DNA of 15,642 bases from Bacteroidales bacterium UBA1064 (lineage in GTDB: Bacteria > Bacteroidota > Bacteroidia > Bacteroidales > Tenuifilaceae). Below are positions 6,927 through 14,002 of this stretch, one piece after another (the first letter of the stretch is position 1; every line of letters starts with the position of its first letter). The stretch spans positions 1 to 15,642 of the forward strand of contig DCDD01000088.1 of NCBI GenBank assembly GCA_002316235.1, read 5' to 3'. The notes below the pieces were generated by a model. That model was not told the origin of the DNA. It worked only from the letters and a program-made list of their open reading frames with translations, and did not search any database. The translations under genes were made by a program, and so were the position numbers.

Positions 6927-9458
6927 CTACAACTTCTCCAGCAGCTCACGAATTTCTTTTACCACCGGTTTAATTTGCTTGTTAAGGTAGTCGAGGTAGA
7001 TGTTGGCAGCCCTGTACTTGTCGGGCTTGAGCGTTTCTATTTTTTGGAGCAGGGACGAAATGTGATAGATTTTGAGCTGGCTAAATGCCGACTTCATTCG
7101 ATGGGCAACTTCCGAGGCCTGCTTTAAATTTTTTTCACGAATATACCGGTTCAGCTCGTCGGCATTACGGTAGGTGTTGTCCAGGAAGGAGGTTAGTATC
7201 AACCTGAGGGAGTTCTTATCACCGCCGGTAAATCGGTATAAATCTGACAGATCAATCTGTGCCGGAGAGCTACGCCTGCTTTTTGTGCTAACCTGCAGCT
7301 GCTTCACCGGTTTTGGAATGCCAATCAGGGGCGACAGAACCTTTTGCAGGTCGGTTTCCACAAAGGGTTTTATCAGGTACCCGGCAAACCCATGACTGGT
7401 GAAGTGCTCCGGGCTGTCAACCATGCTATTGGCGGTGATGGCCACAACAGGAATATTTTCGTTGAACTGTTCAACCAGCTTCACCACCTCGTAGCCGTTA
7501 AGCCCCGGCATCTGGATGTCGGTAAGAATGGCGCTATACTTCTTGCTGCTAAGAGTTTCGTAGAGTGCTTCGGGCTTAGACAGCGTATCAACCTGCAATC
7601 CGAGAGTAGTAGCCATTTCGGTTACAATTAGCAGGTTAACCTCGTCATCGTCAATTACCAGAATAGCCGTATTGTTTGGTATGGCAAAGCTGCTTCTTTC
7701 TAAAGTCTCCTCCTTCGTTTCAACCCCTGTTAAGGCGTAGGGAATGGAGAACTTAACAATTGTTCCTTCGTTGATTTTGCTTTCCAACGAAATTTCACCC
7801 CCCTGAAGCTCAACAATCTTTTTCACCAGCGTGAGCCCAAGTCCTGTTCCTCCATATTTCCTGGAAATACTGCTGTCGGCCTGGGTGAACTCCTCAAAAA
7901 TAGCCTGCTGCTGTTCAGGGGGAATTCCAACTCCCGTGTCGGCCACTGTGAACTGCAGCTTAACATACTCGGGAGTTAGCCTTACCACGCCAAGGCTGAC
8001 TATAATACTTCCACTTTCGGTGAACTTAATGGCATTGCTAAGCAGGTTCATAAGCGCCTGTTTCAGGCGAAACGAATCACCCCATAAAACATGCGGAACG
8101 GCAGGGTCAATGTTGGTGTGAACGAGCAGCTGCTTTTCTTCAGCTTTCGGATTAAAGGTCTGAGTAACGCTTTCCAGTACATTCACCGGGTCGAACATTG
8201 CTGTTTCAAATCGCACCTGCCCTGACTCGAGCTTGGAGTAGTCCAAAATGTCGTTGATTACCGACAGCAGGTGATCGGCTGAGCTACTGAGCGTGCTGAC
8301 GTAGTCCTGCTGCCTGGCATTCAAGTCGGTTTTCCCGAGTTGGTGCGTTAGACCAATAACCGCACTAAGGGGCGTTCGTATTTCGTGGCTGATGTTAGCC
8401 AAAAATTGCTCCTTTACTCTCAGGAGACGTTCGGCATACTGCTTAGCTTCCAGCAGCTGGGTACGGTACTGGTTGCTTCGCGAAATATCCCTGAATATAA
8501 CAGCCAGCAGGACAAGCAGCAGGATAAAGGTGAAGGAGCCTAGCGCTAGAATTTTTATAATGGAGCGGTTTACCAGGTCCTGCGCAAGAACCGATTGGCG
8601 TATGGACGAAGAAAGCTCCTGCCTTTCGAGTGATGAAACAATGCTCTCTATCTTTTTCATCAGCTCCCTGTCCTGCTCCAGCAGCTCGGCTTCCTTTACG
8701 CCCAGGTCGAATTGGTACTTACGCTGGTCGGCTCTGATGCCATTAATGAGCTTAACCAGGTTGTTGATTATCGAATCGGAAACGTACTGCCCCTTATCAA
8801 TAGTATCGAGCCGGGTTTCGATATTAACGCTTCGCGAAACCGTGTCAACCCTCTCGGGACCAACGAAAAATCGCTTTATTTTTCCAAAAAGGTTTTCATC
8901 CTTGTTCTCGAGGGTTACCACCGTGTCGTGCAGGGTGGTGGTTACGGTGGTTGTTTTGGCTACAGATGCCCTTATACGGCTTTCGGTTCCGGCTCTTTCA
9001 ATCTGTTTTAGCGCCTCCTCGTAAAACCTATCGTCAGTATAGGTTTTTCTGAGTGCAAGGAGCTCATTTACAATTGCCCATTTCCGTGAAAGTAAGGCTT
9101 TTATTTGCTTAACATTCTGTTGCTGCCCTGGCGTTTCAGCCATTAAGCCATCCAGCGAGTTGAGCACCGATGTAACCTTTTTCTTTCTTTCCTCAAAACT
9201 TTCGAGGTAGCCCGTGTCGTTGGTAATAATGAACATTCTTACGTCGGCTTCACCTCCGTACACCCCGCTTATCAGCCGGTTGATGACGGCTAGTTTTTGG
9301 CCGGGTTGTCCAATCTCCTGCCGGGTAAGGTTCAGCTCCCTGAAACCCTGGTAAGTTACTATAATGGATGAGGCCGAGAATAGCAGAATGATGATAAAAC
9401 CCGTTAGCACTTTTGGTTTTATCATGAAGCCCTTTGGTTTGTCAAGCGAATCGGCCAT
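6927..9458 (-). CDS. Hybrid sensor histidine kinase with receiver and Hpt domains
   Basis: This 843-residue inner-membrane kinase runs a phosphorelay within one polypeptide. TM helices at about 15-35 and 300-322 flank an extracytoplasmic region of about 265 residues, mostly helical, with a Thr/Val-rich stretch around 165-185. A coiled coil leads to HisKA, with phospho-acceptor H358 in ANISHEIRTP. HATPase_c (about 460-570) has the N-box LMNLLSNAIKF, DTGVGIP and GGTGLGLTLV. The receiver (about 592-712) has the acidic patch IDDDE, phospho-acceptor D647 in TDIQMPG and the KPF lysine near 695. The C-terminal Hpt (about 745-843) has H786 in EVAHRMKSAF. All catalytic residues appear intact. The expected flow is H358 to D647 to H786 to an unlinked response regulator, which is not in the window. 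It has no DNA-binding domain, so it is not a one-protein HTCS regulator. A TACCTTTG box lies 18 nt before the ATG. Confidence 0.95.
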   Translation of the reverse strand: MADSLDKPKGFMIKPKVLTGFIIILLFSASSIIVTYQGFRELNLTRQEIGQPGQKLAVINRLISGVYGGEADVRMFIITNDTGYLESFEERKKKVTSVLNSLDGLMAETPGQQQNVKQIKALLSRKWAIVNELLALRKTYTDDRFYEEALKQIERAGTESRIRASVAKTTTVTTTLHDTVVTLENKDENLFGKIKRFFVGPERVDTVSRSVNIETRLDTIDKGQYVSDSIINNLVKLINGIRADQRKYQFDLGVKEAELLEQDRELMKKIESIVSSLERQELSSSIRQSVLAQDLVNRSIIKILALGSFTFILLLVLLAVIFRDISRSNQYRTQLLEAKQYAERLLRVKEQFLANISHEIRTPLSAVIGLTHQLGKTDLNARQQDYVSTLSSSADHLLSVINDILDYSKLESGQVRFETAMFDPVNVLESVTQTFNPKAEEKQLLVHTNIDPAVPHVLWGDSFRLKQALMNLLSNAIKFTESGSIIVSLGVVRLTPEYVKLQFTVADTGVGIPPEQQQAIFEEFTQADSSISRKYGGTGLGLTLVKKIVELQGGEISLESKINEGTIVKFSIPYALTGVETKEETLERSSFAIPNNTAILVIDDDEVNLLIVTEMATTLGLQVDTLSKPEALYETLSSKKYSAILTDIQMPGLNGYEVVKLVEQFNENIPVVAITANSMVDSPEHFTSHGFAGYLIKPFVETDLQKVLSPLIGIPKPVKQLQVSTKSRRSSPAQIDLSDLYRFTGGDKNSLRLILTSFLDNTYRNADELNRYIREKNLKQASEVAHRMKSAFSQLKIYHISSLLQKIETLKPDKYRAANIYLDYLNKQIKPVVKEIRELLEKL

Positions 9459-9476
9459 AACAGTTTAACAACACTT

Positions 9477-9484
9477 CAAAGGTA
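9477..9484 (-). promoter_or_regulatory. Candidate -7 promoter element (TACCTTTG) of the hybrid kinase gene
   Basis: The minus strand reads TACCTTTG, an exact TAnnTTTG match, ending 18 nt before the start codon at 9458. It implies a very short leader. No TTG -33 element is visible at the usual spacing. Having its own promoter would make the kinase independent of the GH92 gene upstream on the same strand. Confidence 0.45.
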
Positions 9485-9584
9485 GAAAAATTTACGTTGC
9501 ACCTGGCTGAATTGGTCCGGGTGGGGTAGCCCTCCATTTTCTACAAAGCTATCAAGAGCACTCGTGCCTGTGCCTGGTTTAAGA

Positions 9585-9604
9585 GGTGAAAATTTCTTTA
9601 CACC
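9585..9604. terminator. Imperfect hairpin downstream of the GH92 gene
   Basis: GGTG-A-AAA pairs with TTT-A-CACC around a TTTC loop (seven pairs, one A-A mismatch), 75-95 nt past the GH92 stop codon and before the kinase promoter. The position suits a terminator for the GH92 transcript. However, the stem is AT-rich inside and no U-tract follows on the minus strand, so this is weak. Confidence 0.22.
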
Positions 9605-9678
9605 TGGTGGAATACCCACACGTAACAGGATGTATAAAGGTTTTAGAGAATGAAATTTAGCCTGGCAGCCCCTATATT

Positions 9679-11982
9679 TTACATCCTTTTTATTGGTTTT
9701 TTCCCCATTACCAGCTGCAGCTCACCGCCGCTCATTATGTCAGAATGGGACAATTTTAACCCGGTTAATGGTTTTCCATTAAGGATTGCATTCTGCACGT
9801 AAATATTTGCAGGTGATTGATTTAAGGTTGAAATGTGGAAAGTTTTGCCATTTTCCAGGTTAATTGTAGCGTTTACCACGGTAGGGCTACCAATGGAGTA
9901 AAACTCCGATGCCGGAGCAACCGGATAAAATCCGAGAGCGCTAAAAATGTACCATGCGCTCATCTGGCCACAATCATCATTACCGCTTAACCCATCGGGT
10001 GTGGGTTTATACATGGTTTGACAAATCATTCGGACTTTTTCCTGTGTTTTCCAAGGTTCCGCAGACCAGTTGTAGAGGTAGGCCACATGGTGCGAGGGTT
10101 CGTTACCGTGAACATAGGTTCCAATCAGCCCTTCGCGTGTAATATCCTCGGTTTGAGCAAAGTACTCATCGGGTAGGTACTTGGTGAAAAGGGTATCAAG
10201 GTAGCTGGCCAGCTTTTCCTTTCCACCCAGGAGTGAAGCCAGGCTTTCGGGGTCATGGGGCACATAGAGCGAGTAGTTAAGCGAGTTACCCTCGATAAAC
10301 CCCTGTCCATGGGTGCTCAGAACATCAAACTCTTTTTTGAAATTTCCGTTGGAGAGGCGAGGCCTCATAAAGCGTATTTCCTTGTCAAAAACATTGAGGT
10401 AGTTTCGGGATCGCTGGTAGAACCTGGCTGCAAGGTCGGGTCGATTTGCTTTTGCTGCAAGCTGGGAGATGCACCAGTCGTCGTAGGCGTACTCCAGGGT
10501 TTTGGAGACCGAGTTGGGCGATAGGTCCTCGGGAACGTAACCGTACTGCATGTAGTAGCCAACGCCATCATACCAGTCATTTTCGGCAGTTGCAACGGCT
10601 GCATTAAGCGCTTCGTTCAAGTCAAATGCCGTATTTCCTTTAACTGCAGCGTCAGCAATAACCGAAACTGCATGGTATCCAATCATACACCAGTTTTCGT
10701 TGGCGTAGTGCGACCATACGGGTAGCATGTGATGAACGCTTTGGCTGTAGTGTGCCAGCATTGACCTAATCATGTCTGCGTTTCGCTTGGGTTGTATGAT
10801 GTTGAAAAGGGGGTGTAGCGCCCTATGGGTATCCCAAAGCGAAAAGGTGGTATAGTTTTCAAACCCGGTTGCTTTATGAATGTTTTGGTCGAGCCCCATG
10901 TAGCTTCCATCCTGATCCATGAAAAGGGTAGGTCCCAGGTAGGCATGGTAAAGCGAGGTGTAGAAGTTTACCTTGTCGTTTTGGTTGAGTGTGGCAACAT
11001 CAATTCTTCCCAGCTCATGGTTCCAAATGTCTCTGGCATGTTGAGCCATGTTATCGAAGCTCCAACCGGGGGCTTCCATTTTAAGGTTCTCAATGGCATT
11101 TGCGGTGCTTACCGGCGATATGGCCACTTTAAGCATAATGGCCTCGTTGCTGCCGGTAGTGAAATCGAAATGGCACTTCACCCGTCGGCCTGCATTTTCG
11201 GGAAAATTCTCGTTTTGATTAAACTTACGCCAGAAACCCTTGTAAGCCAAGTTTTCGTCGTTCACCAGGCCATAGGTGTTAAAGGGTTTGGAGAAGGCGA
11301 TGGCAAAGTAAACGGTGCGCGTTCTGGCCCAGCCCGAAGTTACCCTGTAGCCTGTAACCAGCGTATCGCTTTCGACCCTGACGAAAGTCCAAACATTTTT
11401 TTCTGGATAGTTGTAGATGCCGTGGACCATGTCGATGATAATGTGGGCCGAATCAGACTGGGGAAAGGTGTAGCGGTGAACACCAACGCGTGTGGTAGCA
11501 GTAAGTTCAGCCTTGATGTTGTAGTCGTCGAGAATCACCCGGTAGTATCCCGGCTTGGCATACTCGTTGTTGTGGCTATATCTCGAACGGTAGCCCTTTT
11601 CGGGATTAGCGGATGTACCGGGGTTAAGCTGCAGCTGGCCCACCGTAGGCATTACCAGAATATCGCCTAAGTCGGAGTGTCCCGTTCCGCTAAAATGGGT
11701 GTGGCTGAAACCCACAATTGTCTTGTCGGAATACTGGTAGCCGGCGCAGTAGCGGTAAACCTCTGGATTGTAGCTTTTACCATCAAGCGAGTAGGGAACG
11801 GTATCGGTGTCGGGGCTTAGCTGGATGGAACCGAATGGAACGGTGGCCCCGGGAAAGGTGTGCCCCATATTGTCGGTTCCAATTAAGGGGTTAACCCATT
11901 GTGCATAGTCTGGCTGTTGGGCGTTTATACAGCCCATTCCAATTGTTGCTACCATAACCATTGCGGAAATTTTTGTAACCAT
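9679..11982 (-). CDS. Secreted GH92 family glycosidase (predicted alpha-mannosidase)
   Basis: This 767-residue protein is a glycoside hydrolase family 92 enzyme; characterised members are calcium-dependent exo-acting alpha-mannosidases. The N-terminus is a signal peptide, either cleaved after INA (type I) or lipidated at Cys18 (GMGC). Family hallmarks appear in order: NPLIGTDNMGHTFPGATVPFG (near 31), SPDTD, GFSHTHFSGTGHSDLGD, FSLWDTHRALHPLF, the EGN motif with putative acid E564, YVHGNEPSHHVAYLYN, and GLSGNDDCGQMSAWYIFSALG with the paired D669/D670 that supply the base region. The length is typical for the family. One oddity is that E564 sits in EGNSLNYSLYVPHD, with Leu568 where I recall a Trp in close relatives. 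No SusC/SusD pair or other glycosidase is nearby, so this is not a visible polysaccharide utilisation locus. The substrate (N-glycan or other mannoside) is not determined by the sequence. Confidence 0.94.
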   Translation of the reverse strand: MVTKISAMVMVATIGMGCINAQQPDYAQWVNPLIGTDNMGHTFPGATVPFGSIQLSPDTDTVPYSLDGKSYNPEVYRYCAGYQYSDKTIVGFSHTHFSGTGHSDLGDILVMPTVGQLQLNPGTSANPEKGYRSRYSHNNEYAKPGYYRVILDDYNIKAELTATTRVGVHRYTFPQSDSAHIIIDMVHGIYNYPEKNVWTFVRVESDTLVTGYRVTSGWARTRTVYFAIAFSKPFNTYGLVNDENLAYKGFWRKFNQNENFPENAGRRVKCHFDFTTGSNEAIMLKVAISPVSTANAIENLKMEAPGWSFDNMAQHARDIWNHELGRIDVATLNQNDKVNFYTSLYHAYLGPTLFMDQDGSYMGLDQNIHKATGFENYTTFSLWDTHRALHPLFNIIQPKRNADMIRSMLAHYSQSVHHMLPVWSHYANENWCMIGYHAVSVIADAAVKGNTAFDLNEALNAAVATAENDWYDGVGYYMQYGYVPEDLSPNSVSKTLEYAYDDWCISQLAAKANRPDLAARFYQRSRNYLNVFDKEIRFMRPRLSNGNFKKEFDVLSTHGQGFIEGNSLNYSLYVPHDPESLASLLGGKEKLASYLDTLFTKYLPDEYFAQTEDITREGLIGTYVHGNEPSHHVAYLYNWSAEPWKTQEKVRMICQTMYKPTPDGLSGNDDCGQMSAWYIFSALGFYPVAPASEFYSIGSPTVVNATINLENGKTFHISTLNQSPANIYVQNAILNGKPLTGLKLSHSDIMSGGELQLVMGKKPIKRM

Positions 11983-12004
11983 TAGCGTGGTTTATAAATT
12001 GTTG

Positions 12005-12012
12005 TAAAGGTA
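12005..12012 (-). promoter_or_regulatory. Candidate -7 promoter element (TACCTTTA) of the GH92 gene
   Basis: The minus strand reads TACCTTTA, seven of eight matches to TAnnTTTG, ending 22 nt before the GH92 start codon at 11982. The spacing to the start codon matches the other candidates in this window. No -33 TTG is seen at the expected place. Confidence 0.3.
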
Positions 12013-12045
12013 ATTTTTTTGAAGATACATGTTTACCGAATAATC

Positions 12046-12075
12046 AGCAGCTCGCAGCAGCTCGCAAAGGCTGCT
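12046..12075. repeat. Two-copy 10-bp tandem repeat with overlapping hairpin
   Basis: AGCAGCTCGC occurs twice in direct succession (12046-12055 and 12056-12065). The second copy's AGCAGC can pair with GCTGCT at 12070-12075 across an 8-nt loop. The repeat is GC-rich in an AT-rich intergenic region, about 65 nt upstream of the GH92 start. It could be an operator or simple slippage. Confidence 0.5.
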
Positions 12076-12302
12076 TTAGCCGATAGAACCTAAAACTGTT
12101 GAGTGGCTTTTGGTTGAATTGATGATAATCGGCCGGAAATGTTGATTTTAAAAACCATCAGATATGGGATAATTGGTAATTTTATTTTGTTCGGCTGTTG
12201 ATGTTGAAAGTGTAAAAAAAAAGGGTGATTTTCCCATCAAACCTGATGGCCAAGCAGTGCGATGGCGGGTTTCGAGTTTTACTCCTCGACAACTTTGTAG
12301 TA

Positions 12303-12310
12303 TAGTTTTG
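12303..12310 (+). promoter_or_regulatory. Candidate -7 element (TAGTTTTG) upstream of the efflux operon
   Basis: An exact TAnnTTTG match on the plus strand, about 216 nt before the adaptor start codon. If used, it gives a leader of roughly 200 nt, unlike the short leaders inferred for the other genes here. No good -33 element is visible. A closer promoter in the AT-rich 12440-12490 stretch is possible. Confidence 0.25.
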
Positions 12311-12526
12311 CAGTAAAAATTAGAGCAGTATTTTGAAAAGCCTCCCCATCCCTTTTGTTAGGCAATAAACCTAAAATTTTCAGGACATTAGGAGATGTGA
12401 CAATATTAAAAGTTGAAGAGGCCAGTAGGGTAGCGCATATTTTATATTTTTAGGCCAGAATGTTTTACCAGCTTAAACCTATTTGCTATTTTCAACTCAA
12501 ATTCTTAGCAAAAACAGAAGGTGAAT

Positions 12527-14002
12527 ATGAGAAAAAAGGTAATCATTGGCCTGGCCGTTGTTCTGGCAATTATACTTGCGGTAGTTCTCTTTGGATCGTC
12601 CGATAAGGACAAGGCAGCACCACAGTTTGCCCGGGTTATGCAGGGAAAATTTGAGGTTTTGGTTAACGTAACCGGCGAGCTGAAAGCTCAAAATTCAGAG
12701 AACATCATGGCCCCAACCGAGCTGCGAGGCCGGACATTCCGAATCTCGGAGGTTAAAATTCAGGATTTGATAGCCGAAGGAACCCTTGTGGACTCTGGCG
12801 ATTACGTGGCAACGCTCGATAGGGCTGCGCTTAGCAACCAGCTAAAAAGCACCGAGGACGAGCTGGAGAAAAGCCTTCAGGCTTTCCTGAAAGTTCAACT
12901 CGACACCACCCTGCAGCTGCGCGAGCTAAGGAACAACCTTATCAACCTGAAGTTTGACATGGAGGAGAAACAGCTGGTGCTGGAGCAGTCGAAGTATGAA
13001 CCACCGGCTACCCAACGGCAGGCTCAGATAAACCTTGATAAGGCTCAGCGTGCATACGAGCAGGAGGTTCACAACTATACCCTGAAAAAGGAGCAGGCCG
13101 AAGCCTCAATGAAGGAGGTGGCCATCAACCTTCAACGCCAAAAACGAGAAAGGCAGGATATGCTTGATGTGCTTGATAAGTTTGAAATACGTGCACCCAA
13201 GCCGGGTATGCTTATCTACTACCGCGAGTGGAATGGGCAAAAACGCAAGGTGGGGTCAAGCGTTTCACCCTGGGATTTGATTGTTGCCACCCTTCCCGAC
13301 CTTTCGGTGATGAACTCCAGCACCTACGTTAACGAAATAGACATCAGTAAAATTAAAACCGGACAACCCGTTCGTATTACCGTTGATGCCTTTCCTGAAA
13401 AAAAATTCACCGGTGAGGTTATTGAAGTAGCCAATATTGGCGAGCAACTCCCAAACACTGATGCCAAGGTTTTTGAGGTAACCATCAGGGTAAATGAGTA
13501 TGACCCGATACTTCGACCCTCCATGACAACCGGTAACCAGATAATTACCAATGTTTACGACTCGGTAACCTACATTCCTCTCGAGGCGCTCCATGCGAAC
13601 GACTCCATCAGCTACGTCTATACCCGTAAGGGGAAAATGCAGGTGGTGGTTCCGGGCGAAATGAATGAGAATTTCATCATTATTGAAAAAGGGCTGGAGG
13701 CAAACGATGAGGTTTACCTTTCGATGCCCGAGAAACCCGAAAAGTTTTCGCTTGCGGGGAAGGAGCTCATTTCGGTTATAAAGAAGAAAAAGGAGCAAAA
13801 AATTCAGGATGAAATGAGGCTTCGCGAGGTGCAGGATTCTGCAATGAAAAGCAGGTCTCAGGCCCAGAAAATGATGTTTCAGATGAATGGGCAACAGATG
13901 AGGAAAAATGGCTCAGCTCCGAAAATCAACAGTGAGCTTAAAGGGAAGGGAAACTCTGGTAGCAACCAAGCAAACCCTAAACCAACCGCTCCTAAATCCT
14001 GA
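12527..14002 (+). CDS. HlyD/MacA-type periplasmic adaptor of a tripartite exporter
   Basis: This 491-residue adaptor would bridge an inner-membrane ABC permease and an outer-membrane TolC channel. An N-terminal TM helix (about 5-23) anchors it in the inner membrane. A split barrel-sandwich (lipoyl-like) domain begins near 40 and resumes at FEIRAPKPGML (about 219). The two halves are separated by an alpha-helical coiled-coil hairpin (about 105-215) that would contact TolC. A beta-barrel follows (about 263-345), then a membrane-proximal domain to about 417. From 418 the protein ends in a Lys/Gln/Ser-rich, probably disordered tail of some 70 residues, longer than a minimal MacA needs. I chose ATG at 12527 because AGAAGG lies just before it; a GTG at 12521 would add two residues but overlaps that site. 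The stop TGA overlaps the next gene's ATG by one base, so translation is probably coupled. Confidence 0.93.
   Translation: MRKKVIIGLAVVLAIILAVVLFGSSDKDKAAPQFARVMQGKFEVLVNVTGELKAQNSENIMAPTELRGRTFRISEVKIQDLIAEGTLVDSGDYVATLDRAALSNQLKSTEDELEKSLQAFLKVQLDTTLQLRELRNNLINLKFDMEEKQLVLEQSKYEPPATQRQAQINLDKAQRAYEQEVHNYTLKKEQAEASMKEVAINLQRQKRERQDMLDVLDKFEIRAPKPGMLIYYREWNGQKRKVGSSVSPWDLIVATLPDLSVMNSSTYVNEIDISKIKTGQPVRITVDAFPEKKFTGEVIEVANIGEQLPNTDAKVFEVTIRVNEYDPILRPSMTTGNQIITNVYDSVTYIPLEALHANDSISYVYTRKGKMQVVVPGEMNENFIIIEKGLEANDEVYLSMPEKPEKFSLAGKELISVIKKKKEQKIQDEMRLREVQDSAMKSRSQAQKMMFQMNGQQMRKNGSAPKINSELKGKGNSGSNQANPKPTAPKS

Larger units (their letters stand above)
11983..12526. other. Divergent intergenic region, about 540 nt
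   Basis: The region lies between the GH92 gene (minus) and the efflux operon (plus). It contains a two-copy 10-bp repeat at 12046-12065, a CCATCA/TGATGG hairpin at 12234-12249 next to a run of A residues (about 12214-12222), and a TAGTTTTG box at 12303-12310. No open frame with convincing coding character is visible on either strand. It is long enough to hold a small RNA or a regulator site, but nothing recognisable is seen. Confidence 0.5.

Noticed and set aside
8392..9024. A 210-codon open frame on the plus strand, antisense to the hybrid kinase gene
   Set aside because: It lies wholly inside a well-supported kinase gene, and its translation is Ser/Arg-rich with no recognisable domain. It is a shadow of the real frame.
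10825..11670. A 281-codon open frame on the plus strand, antisense to the GH92 gene
   Set aside because: The GH92 frame carries family motifs throughout this stretch; the antisense product matches nothing I recognise.
6927..11982. The hybrid kinase and GH92 gene as a sugar-sensing PUL regulator and its target
   Set aside because: The kinase has no DNA-binding domain and no propeller sensor, it has its own candidate promoter, and there is no SusC/SusD pair.
12214..12249. Hairpin CCATCA/TGATGG near a run of T on the minus strand, considered as an intrinsic terminator
   Set aside because: No gene lies upstream on the minus strand for it to terminate, and the stem is separated from the T-run by about 11 nt.
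13265..13894. A 209-codon open frame on the minus strand within the adaptor gene
   Set aside because: It is antisense to conserved adaptor sequence and has no independent support.
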